Below are positions 17,511 through 27,779 of a stretch of 64,000 nucleotides of DNA, piece by piece. The position numbers and the translations under genes were made by a program. The DNA is from Pseudomonas tumuqii. Its GTDB lineage: Bacteria; Pseudomonadota; Gammaproteobacteria; Pseudomonadales; Pseudomonadaceae. Every line of letters begins with the position of its first letter. The first letter of the stretch is position 1. A model generated the notes under the pieces. That model saw only the letters and a list, made by a program, of their open reading frames with translations. It did no database searches and had not been told where the DNA came from. The stretch lies in NCBI RefSeq assembly GCF_013184545.1, contig NZ_JAAOJA010000012.1:124001-188000 (forward strand). Direction: 5' to 3'.

Positions 17511-17603
17511 TCAGATGCAGCGCATCAGCACAATCGGCAGGGCGAGGAACAGGCCGGTTACCGGAAGCAGAATCAGCAGCACATCCAGGCTATCGATCAG
17601 CAT
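17511..17603 (-). CDS. Possible 30-residue membrane peptide
   Basis: A very short frame starts at an ATG with a near-perfect ribosome-binding site (GGAGGTGCAC before the ATG). It encodes 30 residues, starting MLIDSLDVLLILLPV and ending in ALPIVLMRCI, one uninterrupted membrane helix. It stands alone between the porin and the four-helix protein. A strong ribosome-binding site plus a coherent transmembrane helix argues for a real small protein, but no homologue is known to me. Confidence 0.45.
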   Translation of the reverse strand: MLIDSLDVLLILLPVTGLFLALPIVLMRCI

Positions 17604-17687
17604 GTGCACCTCCATGAAAAGGCTGCGGCGCAACTAGCCGTTTTTGTAGGAGCAGCAAGGACTGGGCGTCCCCCTGGCGCCTACAGA

Positions 17688-17718
17688 CAAAACCGGACAG
17701 GTTGCCCTGTCCGGTTTG
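17688..17718 (-). terminator. Rho-independent terminator of the porin gene
   Basis: On the minus strand a 12-13 bp GC-rich stem (CAAACCGGACAGG / CCTGTCCGGTTTTG) with a 4-nt loop begins 14 bp after the porin stop codon and ends in a short T-run (TTTTG). The position and shape fit intrinsic termination of the leftward porin transcript. Confidence 0.85.
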
Positions 17719-17731
17719 TTTACGGCACGCT

Positions 17732-18910
17732 TTACCAGTTCAGTACGGCACCGACGGCGAAGGTGTCGGTGTCTTCATTCAGACCGCTGCCGGTGGCGGC
17801 ATCGATCTCGAACTGGTTGTATTCGGCAACCAGCTTGAGGTTGTCGTTGATGGTGCGGAAGTAGGCGACGCCACGGGTCTCGTAGTCGGCGGCGGTACCC
17901 AGGCCGTTGCCGTCGTCCTCGGTCTTGCCGTAGGACAACGCCACGCGGTTCTTGCCGAAGGTGTAGGAGGTCTGCAGCAGGTAACCGTCGCTGTCCACTT
18001 CGCGCAGCGTGGCCTCACCGGCGTTGTTGGTATAGAACGGATTCATGCCCTCGGCCTGGAAACCCGAACCGGTTACCGAGAAACCGCCCATCTTGGCCTG
18101 GACGCCATAGCCAACCCCCTGGGAGGTAACCGAGTCGACGTCGGAATTGGTGTTGTCCGAAGTCTGATGGGCTCCGTTGATCCAGGAGTAGATCTTCGCG
18201 CCGGCCACTTCGAACTCATAGGTGATCTCGGTTTCGAAACGCGGGCTCTCCTGGTAGGCCTTGCCGTCACCGTCGACCTGGTTGGAGTCGTAGGGGTCCA
18301 TGATCCCGGCGGCCACCCGCAAACCGCTCATTTTCGGACTGCGGTAGGTGATCTGCGCGGTGGGGAACGGGTACGGGTAACCGCTGCCGATATTGCCGAA
18401 GGACACGCCGCCGAAGTCGACCAGGCCGAGCGTATCGCTGACCTGGCCATAACCGGACAGCAGCTCATCGAGGAAGATGTTGGAACGGGCGAACAGGCCG
18501 AAATCCTTACCCACCAGCACTTCGCCCCACTCGCTACCCACAGTGCCGTAGAACTGCCGCACGTCGATGGCGGTGTCGGTGCCGTTCTGTTCGCTGTCGT
18601 TGATGGTGACCCAGAACGAAGAACGCGCGCCGAGTTTCAGGTCATCGATCTGCTTGCCGAAGTTGAAACCGATCCAGTTCGGCAGGAAGCCCATCTTCAC
18701 CCGCGACTGGCGGCGGTCGAACAGATCGCCCTCGCGATCCACATCGCTGTTCACGTAGAAGGCATTGATATAGCCGTCGGTGGAGAACGTGGTGTCGTCC
18801 TTGTCATACAGGACGATTTCCGCGGCCGCTTGCTGGGCTGTTGCCAACGCGACGGCAGCAGTCAGAGCCAGAGGCAGGAATCGGGTGTTGGCGATCTTCT
18901 TGTTGTTCAT
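17732..18910 (-). CDS. Outer-membrane porin (Gram-negative porin family)
   Basis: The 392-residue outer-membrane protein has a signal peptide (ending AQQAAA|EIVLYDKDD), typical general-porin strands (FSTDGYINAFYVNS; RRQSRVKMGF; GKDFGLFARSNIF; SWINGAHQTSDN) and a C-terminal ...FAVGAVLNW. It forms a water-filled channel for small solutes. The ATG at 18910 has GGAGAG 5 nt upstream; in-frame starts further out do not give a signal peptide. It is followed by its own terminator. Its location suggests alcohol or product uptake, but specificity cannot be read from sequence. Confidence 0.87.
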   Translation of the reverse strand: MNNKKIANTRFLPLALTAAVALATAQQAAAEIVLYDKDDTTFSTDGYINAFYVNSDVDREGDLFDRRQSRVKMGFLPNWIGFNFGKQIDDLKLGARSSFWVTINDSEQNGTDTAIDVRQFYGTVGSEWGEVLVGKDFGLFARSNIFLDELLSGYGQVSDTLGLVDFGGVSFGNIGSGYPYPFPTAQITYRSPKMSGLRVAAGIMDPYDSNQVDGDGKAYQESPRFETEITYEFEVAGAKIYSWINGAHQTSDNTNSDVDSVTSQGVGYGVQAKMGGFSVTGSGFQAEGMNPFYTNNAGEATLREVDSDGYLLQTSYTFGKNRVALSYGKTEDDGNGLGTAADYETRGVAYFRTINDNLKLVAEYNQFEIDAATGSGLNEDTDTFAVGAVLNW

Positions 18911-19178
18911 AACGCTCTCCGCTTGAGGGGACGACCATCGGTCAGTCGGTTCGGAGGCGATTATCGAAAAGCATGGCGCCCGGCCATACGCTGCTATGGC
19001 GCTGGTTGACTGCTGCTTTGGCCGGGCGCAGCGGCGCACACAATAAGGTGTAAGACCCGGCCAGACCACGGAGCAAGCCAAAGGTCGTAGGCCTTTGCGC
19101 CGAGACGCACGCAGGCCTGCCGCCTGATCGACGGCATGCCCTGGGCGGAGGAATATATGGAGGAAGTAGCGCAGCCGA

Positions 19179-21725
19179 TCAGCTTGGCGTTGACCAACCC
19201 GATACCGGTTTGGCGGCAGTGGCCAGTACCCGCCAACTGCCCTGGGCCTGACTCAGCTGGCGATGCGCGGCCAGTAACTGTGGCCGCTGGAGCGCGGCCA
19301 GGGCCTGCAGTACGGCCCTCTCATGCTGCCCGGGCAAACCGGCCAGGTGCGCTTGCCAGTACTGCTCGGCAAGCTCCTGCGGGCTACTGATCTTGGCCAG
19401 CGCCTGCCGGCGTAGCTCGGCAGCCATGAGCGCCAGCGCCTGCTCATCGAGTGTCGCCAGGCGCTCACCCTGGACCTGGAGAAATGCCTCGATATGGCCG
19501 AGGACTTGCTCTGCCGAGGCATGCGGCGACTGCACGGCAAAGAGAATGCCGCGCTGCGCCTGCACCTGGCGGAACCCGCAAAACACCGCATAACCCAGTT
19601 GCAGCTCACTGCGCAGACGCTGGAAAAAAGCGCCCTGGCAGGCCTGCGCCAGCAGGCGCCACGCCGCCTCGGTCGCTGCATCCGTGGCCGGCAACGGGCA
19701 GAACAGCAGCAACGCCGAATCACTGCAGTCGATGGCAGCGTCTTGCCAGTAACGCCTGACGGGCCCCATTGGCGGCGCCTCGGGCGCATGCAGCACCGCG
19801 ACCGAGCTGAACAATCGCTCGACCTCGGCTTGCCCGGCTGGCGCCACGCCCACACCCAGGCCATCGAACCGTGCCTGCCGGTAGCACTGATGCAGGCGCT
19901 GCGGGGTCAGCGCGGCGCACTCGCCCCTGGGCGGCGCGAACAACTCGGGCAAACGCCTGAGCAACTGGCGAAATGGCATCTCCGCTTGCGCCTGAATGGC
20001 AGCCTGTCGGGCCTCGCGCGGCCCTTGCTGCCAGGCACTCGGCGCCGGGCAAAGCAGCGTAGCCAGCACCGCCTGCAATATCGTCGGCAGCAAGGCGGCG
20101 GCGCCTTGCAGCGACACTTGCCAGCCATCATCCCGGCCGTCCAGCTGCAGGGCGACCCCGACCTCCGCGGCATCGGCTTCAATGGTCCGCAACGCCACCC
20201 GCAACAGCGCCTGCAACTCGGCAGCGTCGACCCGCTCGGCCAACCAACAGCGCCAATAGAGAACGCCTTGCCCGTCGGTGGCTGGAGCTGGCAACCAACG
20301 CACCCGGGCCGCGATGCCAAGGGCAGCAACTGTGGCGGCTGCCGGGGCGAGAAACGGATTGGCCGGCGGCAATTGCCACGCCCAGGTGCAAGGCGCGGCG
20401 CTGACCGATGGCGTCTCCTGCATCTGCAAGGTAAAGCCAGGCGCCGGCCAACTCGGCATGGGCCGGGCGCTGCCGAACAGCATGAGCAGACGCTGGGGGT
20501 CCTGCATCTGCTCCAGCAGCCCCGCTACTGCGGCCAGGCCAGCGCCGCTCAAGCCAGCGCCCGGGTTCCAGTCAGCCGCCAGGCATTCCTGCCAATGACG
20601 GGCCAGGGCCAACGGCTGCAAGCCGTGCAGGCGACACCCCTGGATCGCCCGATAGCGTTCGTACAAAGTCTCGTCCTGACCGGCAGCCGCAAAGAAGCCC
20701 AGCCAGCCCAGCACGGCGGCCACAACCGCGGCCTGGGTGACGGCCGCCTCGTCGACGCCAGCAACGCTCAGCAGCAACATGGCCTGGTCGGCATGGCGAT
20801 ACACCAGCCGTACCTGTATCCCTTGGCCCAGGCCCGCCTCGCGCAAGCCGGCGAGCAAACCGCCCGGCGCCTCAAAACGCAGCCAGGTCTGCAGAAAATC
20901 GAGGGCTTCATCCAGACCAGGCGCGCCCCACTCCAGGGCGAAGCCCAGGTGCAAGGAGGGCACACCGCCAGGCAGGGTCATGCGCAACCGCTGCACGCTC
21001 AGCGGTAACAACGGCGCCGGGGGCGACTGCTGCTGCCTGCCGCGCCCCGGCAATGCTGCGCCGTGAAGCTGGGCCAGCTCACCCAGCTCATCGAACGTCT
21101 GCGGGCCAACCAGCATCAGCGACAACTGTCCGGCCTGGTAGAACCGCTGGTGAAACGCCTGCAGCGCCTGCTGGAACGCGACCTGCTCGACGGCCAGGGT
21201 GTCACGGTTACCGGCCTGGAAAGCCGCGAAGCGGTGCCCGACCGGCAACGCCTGCCCCAGCGCCACCGACACCAGGGTGTCGGAATCCTGGCCGCGGGCG
21301 AGGAACTCGGCATGCACCACCTCGCGCTCGCGCAACTGCGCCGCCTCATCCAGCAGCGGATGGGCCAGCATATCGAGCAAGCGGGCCAAGGCCTCGTCGA
21401 GTCGATCCGCCGGCACCTCGCAGAAATAATCGGTGTGCCGCGCCTGGGTCGAGGCATTGACCTGCCCGCCGCAGGCCTGCACGAAGGCCATCAGGCTCTG
21501 CTCGACGGCATAGCCACTGCTGCCGAGAAACAGCAAGTGCTCGAGAAAATGCGCCATGCCGGGGTAATCGGCCGGCTCATCATGGCTGCCCGCCGCGACC
21601 CGCACGCTGATCGCCGCCTTGGCCGTACCCGGCAGGCTGAGCATGGCCACCTGCAGCCCGTTGGCCAACTGCCGACACTCGGGCAGGGCAACCTTGACGG
21701 ACGGGACGTTGCAGACGGCAGGCAT
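19179..21725 (-). CDS. pqqF: PqqF, M16 zinc peptidase of PQQ biosynthesis
   Basis: The 848-residue protein is an M16 (pitrilysin) family peptidase. The inverted zinc motif HFLEH is at residues 59-63 and the third ligand Glu lies about 77 residues later, in REREVVHAE. PqqF, with PqqG, cuts the PqqA peptide to release the Glu-Tyr precursor of PQQ. The length and the degenerate C-terminal half (HHxxE not repeated) fit Pseudomonas PqqF. No other pqq genes lie in the window. The start is uncertain: ATG at 21725 or 21764, both with weak ribosome-binding sites; I prefer 21725. Confidence 0.85.
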   Translation of the reverse strand: MPAVCNVPSVKVALPECRQLANGLQVAMLSLPGTAKAAISVRVAAGSHDEPADYPGMAHFLEHLLFLGSSGYAVEQSLMAFVQACGGQVNASTQARHTDYFCEVPADRLDEALARLLDMLAHPLLDEAAQLREREVVHAEFLARGQDSDTLVSVALGQALPVGHRFAAFQAGNRDTLAVEQVAFQQALQAFHQRFYQAGQLSLMLVGPQTFDELGELAQLHGAALPGRGRQQQSPPAPLLPLSVQRLRMTLPGGVPSLHLGFALEWGAPGLDEALDFLQTWLRFEAPGGLLAGLREAGLGQGIQVRLVYRHADQAMLLLSVAGVDEAAVTQAAVVAAVLGWLGFFAAAGQDETLYERYRAIQGCRLHGLQPLALARHWQECLAADWNPGAGLSGAGLAAVAGLLEQMQDPQRLLMLFGSARPMPSWPAPGFTLQMQETPSVSAAPCTWAWQLPPANPFLAPAAATVAALGIAARVRWLPAPATDGQGVLYWRCWLAERVDAAELQALLRVALRTIEADAAEVGVALQLDGRDDGWQVSLQGAAALLPTILQAVLATLLCPAPSAWQQGPREARQAAIQAQAEMPFRQLLRRLPELFAPPRGECAALTPQRLHQCYRQARFDGLGVGVAPAGQAEVERLFSSVAVLHAPEAPPMGPVRRYWQDAAIDCSDSALLLFCPLPATDAATEAAWRLLAQACQGAFFQRLRSELQLGYAVFCGFRQVQAQRGILFAVQSPHASAEQVLGHIEAFLQVQGERLATLDEQALALMAAELRRQALAKISSPQELAEQYWQAHLAGLPGQHERAVLQALAALQRPQLLAAHRQLSQAQGSWRVLATAAKPVSGWSTPS

Positions 21726-21908
21726 AACGAGGCTCGGCTCTGGCAGATTTCGGCACTTCAGCATCGAACAGCGAGTAATGGAAGGGCAATAGTGCTTTGG
21801 AAGTAGCCGCAACCGTACAAAGTCCAAGCGAATGACCTGGCGAACTCGGCGATTGAGCAAATAGCCAGCCTCCGAGGCCTCTTTGCTCCTGCCCCCCGCG
21901 CTCGTCAC

Positions 21909-24900
21909 TCAGGAAGCTGGCACGGCATCGGCAGTCACCGGCTGGTCGCCAGCGGCCGTATGGCGGCGCACCTTGAACCAGGCGGCATACAGCGCCGGGA
22001 CGAAGAAGATGGTCAGCAGCGTCGCCACGGTGAGGCCGCCCATGATCGCGATTGCCATTGGCCCCCAGAACACGCTGCGGGTCAGCGGGACCATCGCCAG
22101 TACGGTGGCCAGCGCCGTCAACATCACCGGCCGGGCCCGGCAGATGGCGGATTCCAGCACGGCGTTCCAGGGGGCGCGGCCCTGGGCGATCTCGATCTGC
22201 ACCTGGTCGATCAGGATCACCGAGTTGCGCATGATCATGCCGCCGAGGGCGATGATGCCGAGGATCGCGACGAAGCCCAGCGGCGACTGGAACACCAGCA
22301 GCGCCGGCACCACGCCGATCAGGCCCAGCGGCGCGGTCAGCACCACCATCCACATGCGCGAGAAGTCCTGCAGTTGCAGCATCAACAGCAGCAGAATGGT
22401 GATCAGCATCAGCGGGGCCACCGCCAGCAGCGCCTGGTTGGCCTTGTCGCTTTCCTCCACCGCGCCGCCGACGTCGATGCGGTAGCCCGAGGGCAGCTTC
22501 GCCTCGATGTCCTTGAGCAATGGTTGGATCTCCTGCGTCACCGACACGCCCTGCTCGCCGTCGTTGACGTCGGCGCGCACGGTAATCGCCATGTCGCGGT
22601 TGCGCCTCCACAGCACCGGTTCTTCCAGTTCGTAGCTCACCTGTGCCACCTGCGACAACGGCACCACGCTGCCCTGGCGGGTGTAGAGGTTGATGTCCTC
22701 GAGGGTGTCGAGGCTCAGGCGCTCCTCGGGCACGGAACGGGCCACGATGTCGATCAGCTCCTCCTGCTCGCGCAACTGTGACAGGGTCGCGCCGTTCATC
22801 ACGGTCTGGGTCACCAGGGCCACGTCGGCCGGCGTCAGACCCAGGGCGCTCGCCTTGTCCTGGTCCAGCTGCACCTTCAGCGCGCGCACCGGGTCGTTCC
22901 AGTCGAGCTGGACGTCGCGCACTTTCGGGCTGGATGTGACCACCTGCTCTACCTCGCGGGCAATCTGGCGCACCACCTGGGTGTCGGGGCCGACGACGCG
23001 GAACTGTACCGGGTAGCCAACGGGCGGCCCCAGCTCCAGCCGGGTCACGCGCAACCAAGCCTGCGGAAACTGCTGGTCAGCCATGCTCATCAGCCGCTCA
23101 CGCACCGCCTCGCGCGCCTCCAGGTCCTTGGTCATCACCACGAACTGGGCATAGCCCGGATTCGGCAACTCGGGGTTGAGCGAGAGGTAGAAGCGCGGCG
23201 CGCCGGCGCCGGTATAGGCGGTGAAGAAGCGCACGTCCTCGTCCTTCGCCAGGATCTTCTCCATGCGCTTGACCTGCTCGCTGGTCGCGGCGAACGAGGC
23301 ACCTTCCTTGACGCGCAGATCGACGACCAGCTCGGGACGCGAACTGTTGGGGAAGAACTGCTGCGGCACCAGTTTTATGCAGGCCAGCGCAAGCGCCAGC
23401 GCGCCAAAGGTCGCGCCTATGACCACCCAGCGGCGCTCGATGGCGGCGTCGATCAGGCGGCGCAGCCCGCGATAGAACCTGGTGTCGTACGGATCACTGC
23501 CATGCTGGTGCTTGCCCTGGTCGTTGGGCAGCAACTTGACCGCGAGGTACGGCGTGAAAATGCCGGAGCAGATCCACGAGAGCAATACCGCGGCGCCGAC
23601 GATCCAGAAGATGCCGCCCGCGTACTCACCGGTGGTGGACTGCGACAGGCCGATCGGCAGGAAGCCCACGACGGTGATCAGCGCGCCGGTCAGGCGCGGC
23701 ATGGCCGTGGCCTGGTAGGAGAAGGCCGCCGCCCTCACCCGGTCCCAGCCGGTTTCCATCTTCGCCACCATCATTTCGATGGCGATGATCGCGTCATCCA
23801 CCAGCAGGCCCAAGGCGATAATCAGCGAGCCGAGCGAAATGCGCTCGAGGTTCCAGCCCATCGCCAGCATCACCAGCGCCACACCGCCCAGCACCAGCGG
23901 CACCGTGGCGGCGACCACCAGGCCGGCGCGCCAGCCCAGGCTGGCCAGGCTCACGGCAATCACGATGATCAGCGCCTCGGCCAGCGCGCGCTCGAAGTCC
24001 AGAATCGCGTCTTTGACCGTGGTGGGCTGGTCGGCCACCAGTTCCAGCTCCACGCCGTACGGAAGTTCCGCCTGAATGGTGGCAACCGCCGCGTCCATCG
24101 CCTTGCCGAGGTCGACGATATTGCCGTCGCTGGTCATGCTGATACCGAGCATCAGCACTGGCTGTCCGTTGTGGCGCACCGTATAGACTGGCGGCTCCTC
24201 GACGCCACGGGTGACGGTCGCGATGTCGCCGAGCTTGATCAGCCGCCCGCCTGCTGTGATGGGCACATTGCGGATGGCCTCTTCGCTGGCGAACTGGCCT
24301 GTCATCCGCACCATAACGCGGTCACCGCGGGTGTCGATCTGGCCCGCGGGCAGCATGGCGTTCTGGCTCTTGAGGCTCTCGGCGATGGTCAGCGGGGTGA
24401 TGCCCAGCGCGGCCAGGCGCTCGTGGGAGAACTCGACATAGACGCGCTCGGCCTGCTTGCCGATGACATCGATCTTCTTGACCATCGGCACCTTGAGCAT
24501 GCGCCGCTTGATGTCCTCGGCCGCGTCGGACAGGTCGGCGAGGTCGATGCCGTCGCCCTTGACGGCGTACATCAAGCCGTACACGTCGCCGTACTCGTCG
24601 TTGACGATCGGGCCGACCACGCCTTCGGGCAGTTCGAGGCTCAGGTCATTGAGCTTCTTGCGCGCCTGGTACCAGGCTTCGCGCTGGTCGGCCTTGGAGG
24701 TGCCGCCGCGCACGGTGAGGGTCATGCCCGCATAGCCTTGTCGCGCGTAGGTGACCACCTTCTCAAAGTGGTCGATCTGCTCGAACTTCTTCTCCATGCG
24801 ATTGAGGACCTGGTCCTGCAACTGCTGGGCGGTGGCGCCCGGCCAGATGACCATGGCGGTCATCGACGGCACGGAGAAATTCGGGTCCTCGAGCTGGCCG

Positions 24901-25004
24901 AGCCTGGTGAAGCTGAAGGTACCGGCCAGCGCGACGAGGATCAGCATGAACAGGACGACGGCGCGGTGGCGCAGCGCCCAATCGGTAAGGTTGAAGTTGT
25001 TCAT
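21909..25004 (-). CDS. RND efflux pump, inner-membrane transporter
   Basis: The 1031-residue protein has the AcrB-type topology: a first membrane helix at 10-30, a large periplasmic loop, helices 2-6 (about 335-480), a second loop and helices 8-12. The proton-relay aspartates are present in helix 4 (GLLVDDAIIAIEMM). It exports hydrophobic toxic compounds through an outer-membrane channel, driven by proton flow. Its ATG overlaps the adaptor stop by 4 nt. The operon order is outer-membrane factor, adaptor, pump. The substrate is unknown; nearby aromatic-degradation genes make aromatic toxicity a possible reason for its presence. Confidence 0.92.
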   Translation of the reverse strand: MNNFNLTDWALRHRAVVLFMLILVALAGTFSFTRLGQLEDPNFSVPSMTAMVIWPGATAQQLQDQVLNRMEKKFEQIDHFEKVVTYARQGYAGMTLTVRGGTSKADQREAWYQARKKLNDLSLELPEGVVGPIVNDEYGDVYGLMYAVKGDGIDLADLSDAAEDIKRRMLKVPMVKKIDVIGKQAERVYVEFSHERLAALGITPLTIAESLKSQNAMLPAGQIDTRGDRVMVRMTGQFASEEAIRNVPITAGGRLIKLGDIATVTRGVEEPPVYTVRHNGQPVLMLGISMTSDGNIVDLGKAMDAAVATIQAELPYGVELELVADQPTTVKDAILDFERALAEALIIVIAVSLASLGWRAGLVVAATVPLVLGGVALVMLAMGWNLERISLGSLIIALGLLVDDAIIAIEMMVAKMETGWDRVRAAAFSYQATAMPRLTGALITVVGFLPIGLSQSTTGEYAGGIFWIVGAAVLLSWICSGIFTPYLAVKLLPNDQGKHQHGSDPYDTRFYRGLRRLIDAAIERRWVVIGATFGALALALACIKLVPQQFFPNSSRPELVVDLRVKEGASFAATSEQVKRMEKILAKDEDVRFFTAYTGAGAPRFYLSLNPELPNPGYAQFVVMTKDLEAREAVRERLMSMADQQFPQAWLRVTRLELGPPVGYPVQFRVVGPDTQVVRQIAREVEQVVTSSPKVRDVQLDWNDPVRALKVQLDQDKASALGLTPADVALVTQTVMNGATLSQLREQEELIDIVARSVPEERLSLDTLEDINLYTRQGSVVPLSQVAQVSYELEEPVLWRRNRDMAITVRADVNDGEQGVSVTQEIQPLLKDIEAKLPSGYRIDVGGAVEESDKANQALLAVAPLMLITILLLLMLQLQDFSRMWMVVLTAPLGLIGVVPALLVFQSPLGFVAILGIIALGGMIMRNSVILIDQVQIEIAQGRAPWNAVLESAICRARPVMLTALATVLAMVPLTRSVFWGPMAIAIMGGLTVATLLTIFFVPALYAAWFKVRRHTAAGDQPVTADAVPAS

Positions 25005-26116
25005 CGGGCGGCCTGCTGCAGAGTGGTTTCAGCTATCGTCGCGCCTGGCAGGGCGACCTTCATGCCGGGCGCCATCTTCTGCACCCCGGCGATGACCACC
25101 CGTGCGCCGGCCTGCGGTCCGGATATAAGCACCTCATCGTTGCGGTAGCCCAGCACAGTGACCTGCACCAGCTCGACGCTGCCCACAGCTTCATCGCCTG
25201 CCGGCGTGACCAGCCACAGCGCCGGCTGGCCGCTGCTTTGCGTCAGCGCGCTGGCCGGCACCACAGCTACCGAGCTATCCGTCATCTCGCGCTCGGCCAG
25301 CAGGGTGGCGGTCGCGCCCAACGGCAGCGAGCGCGTGCCCAGCGGCTTCAGGCGCGCCCGGAAGGTGCGCGTTTGCGCCGCGGCCTGCGGCGACAGCTCG
25401 CGCAGCAGGACCGCGAAGGTCTCGTTCGGCGTGCTGGCCAACGAGGCCTTGAAGCTCGCCTTCTGGAAGTTGGCCAGGTGATCCTCGGGCACATCGACGA
25501 CTATCTCGGGCTCGCCCGGATTGGCGATCGAGACAACCGCTTGGCCCTCCGGCACGACCTGCCCGACCTCGAAGCGCACGGTCGTGACCACGCCACTGCG
25601 CGAGGCGCGCAGCACGGTGTATTTGAGGCGGTTGTGCGCCAGCTCAAGCTTGCGCGCCTCGGCCTCGGCGGTAGCCCGGGCGGTCTGGGCGTTGGTCTGC
25701 GCGCGCTCGTCGTCGGCCGCACTGACCGAGCCGTCGGCCTTCAGTGCGGTCAGGCGCTGGCGGTCCGACTCGGCCTGGCGCGCCAGCTCGACGGCGGCGG
25801 CCCACTGTTGCCGCGCCGCTTCCTCAGCGAGGCGGTAGTCGTTGTCATCCAGCACAGCCAACACCTCACCTTCAAGCACAACCTGGCCGACATCGACCTG
25901 GCGCTGGACGACCTTGCCGCCCACGCGGAAGGCCTGGTCGACTTCATGCCGCGATTGCACGGTGCCCACATACCGATGGGTTTCTCGAGCATTGTCGTAG
26001 CTGATTTCAACGGTGTGCACCGGTCGTGGTGTCTGCACGGTCGGCTGCTGCGGGCTGCACGCGCAGAGCATGGCGACTGCTGCTAGGGCGCAGGCCGCAG
26101 TAAGGGAGTTCTTCAA
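25001..26116 (-). CDS. RND efflux periplasmic adaptor lipoprotein
   Basis: The 371-residue membrane-fusion protein has a lipoprotein signal (lipobox LCAC), a lipoyl-like half motif (TVQSRHEVDQAFRVGGKV), a helical hairpin (about 90-165) and beta-barrel segments. It bridges the inner pump and the outer-membrane channel. It starts with TTG at 26116: AGAGGA lies 7 nt upstream and the next residues are the lipoprotein signal, while the next ATG would remove the basic n-region. The gene follows the outer-membrane factor by 29 bp. Confidence 0.9.
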   Translation of the reverse strand: MKNSLTAACALAAVAMLCACSPQQPTVQTPRPVHTVEISYDNARETHRYVGTVQSRHEVDQAFRVGGKVVQRQVDVGQVVLEGEVLAVLDDNDYRLAEEAARQQWAAAVELARQAESDRQRLTALKADGSVSAADDERAQTNAQTARATAEAEARKLELAHNRLKYTVLRASRSGVVTTVRFEVGQVVPEGQAVVSIANPGEPEIVVDVPEDHLANFQKASFKASLASTPNETFAVLLRELSPQAAAQTRTFRARLKPLGTRSLPLGATATLLAEREMTDSSVAVVPASALTQSSGQPALWLVTPAGDEAVGSVELVQVTVLGYRNDEVLISGPQAGARVVIAGVQKMAPGMKVALPGATIAETTLQQAAR

Positions 26117-26145
26117 GACGATTCCTCTTTGAAGACGATGGATGC

Positions 26146-27663
26146 TTAGGAAAGTGGTTGGCGGTTATTAGCTGCGGTAGCTGCGCTGGAGTTGGCGGAT
26201 TGCTCGAACACCTGCCAGCCGCCGCCCAGCGCCTTGTAGAGCTGCACGCTATCGAGCAACAGTTGGGTGTTGCTGTCGTTGGCGGAGAGGCGGGCCGCCA
26301 GACGCGCCCTTTGCGCGTCCAGCAGCGGCAGCAGATCGATCTGCCCGCGGTAGTAGAGCGACTGGGCGTGGCCCAGTGCGGCCTCCGCAGAGTCGGTGGC
26401 CGACTGCAACGACTCGGCGCGTTGACGCTCTTGGGCCAGCGTGACCAGGGCGTTCTCCACGTCCTCGAGCGCACGCGCAATGCCGTCCTCGGCGCGCAGC
26501 AGCGCCTCACGCTGGCCGCTCTCGGCAACCTGGTTGATGGCGCGGGTGCGCCCGGCATTGAAGAGCGGCATCGCCAGCAGGCCGGCCACGTTGGTGAAGC
26601 GGGCGGCGCCCAGGTCGACGCCGTTCAGCTCCATGCCCTGGCGGCCGAAGGACGCGCCGAGAAACAGCCGCGGAAACCATTCGGCCGCGGCCTGCTGGCG
26701 GCGCGCATTGGCCGCATCGAGCTGCGCCATCAGCGCCAGCACGTCAGGCCGGCGCTGCAGCAGCTCGGCGGGCTGGCCCGGCCGGGCCTGAGGCACCGGC
26801 ACATCGCCGCGCGCGGGCTGGATGCTCGCAGCGTTAAAGGCCTGGTCGCCGCTCAGCACCGCGATACGGTGGCGCGCCACGGCCGCCAGCGTCTCCAGCG
26901 GCGGGATCTGCGCGCGCGCCGAGGCAGCATCGGTCTGGGCGCGCTCGACGTCGAAGGCGGTTGCCAGCCCGACGCGCTGGCGCGCGCGGACCAGGCGCAG
27001 CGTCTCGTCCTGCGCCGCCGAGATTGCGCGCAATGTCTCGACCTGGCGCAGCGCGCCGGCCAGGGTGAAGTAGTTGCTGGCGATATCGCTCATCACCAAC
27101 AGGCGCACGCCGCGCACGCCGTGCTCCGCCGCCAGCGCCTCGGCCTCGGCTGCTTGCGCGCCGGCACGCAGACGACCGCTCAGGTCGAGCTCCCAAGAGA
27201 CGTCCAGGCCCGCGCCAGCAGTGGTGATGTCCGGGGCACCTGGTTTCTTGGCAGTGGCATAGCCGGTGCTGCGATCGGCGCCGGAGGCAGACAAACCGAC
27301 GCTGGGAAATAACCAGGAGCGGCCGATCGTCTCACCGGCGCGGGCAGCGCGCAGGCGCTCGGCAGCGATCTTCACATCGCGGTTCTCGTGCATCGCGCGG
27401 CGCACCAGTTGCGTCAGCAGCGGGTCGTTGAAAGCCTGCCACCACGCCGCTTCGGGCTCCATCTCGGCGGCCGTGCTGGCTGCGAACTCGGCCGGCAGAT
27501 CCAGCGACGGCTTGACGACCGGCGTGGAACAACCGCTCAGGGCCAGGGCGATCGCCGCGGCGAGTAGCGCAGCGGCGACGAGAGCGAACCTGCGCTCGGC
27601 AGGTTGCTGGGGCGTCTGACCGGGATGACGGGTCAGCGCATAGGAGGTTGGAAGTCGCGACAT
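26146..27663 (-). CDS. RND efflux outer-membrane factor (NodT type)
   Basis: The 505-residue outer-membrane lipoprotein has a lipobox (ALSGC, Cys45) and two tandem TolC-like repeats with long helices (SDIASNYFTLAGALRQVETL; RRPDVLALMAQLDAANARRQ). It is the exit duct for the adaptor and pump encoded downstream. The N-terminus before the hydrophobic stretch is longer than usual (about 24 residues), so the start at 27663 is tentative; the ribosome-binding site there is weak. First gene of the OMF-MFP-RND transcript. Confidence 0.87.
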   Translation of the reverse strand: MSRLPTSYALTRHPGQTPQQPAERRFALVAAALLAAAIALALSGCSTPVVKPSLDLPAEFAASTAAEMEPEAAWWQAFNDPLLTQLVRRAMHENRDVKIAAERLRAARAGETIGRSWLFPSVGLSASGADRSTGYATAKKPGAPDITTAGAGLDVSWELDLSGRLRAGAQAAEAEALAAEHGVRGVRLLVMSDIASNYFTLAGALRQVETLRAISAAQDETLRLVRARQRVGLATAFDVERAQTDAASARAQIPPLETLAAVARHRIAVLSGDQAFNAASIQPARGDVPVPQARPGQPAELLQRRPDVLALMAQLDAANARRQQAAAEWFPRLFLGASFGRQGMELNGVDLGAARFTNVAGLLAMPLFNAGRTRAINQVAESGQREALLRAEDGIARALEDVENALVTLAQERQRAESLQSATDSAEAALGHAQSLYYRGQIDLLPLLDAQRARLAARLSANDSNTQLLLDSVQLYKALGGGWQVFEQSANSSAATAANNRQPLS

Positions 27664-27779
27664 CGGATTGGACTCGTATGGATTCGAGATGGCAGCAGCG
27701 TAAAGCCCGGGGCGCGCAAAGTTGTCAGCAAAGCGTCGCGCTTCGGTCGCCCTATCGAGCGCCCGCTCAGGCATGGCCG

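Noticed and set aside
19136..19390. A short plus-strand frame with a good GGAGGA box before ATG, near the end of pqqF
   Set aside because: It overlaps the pqqF 3' end antisense, is proline-rich without pattern, and no partner gene supports it.
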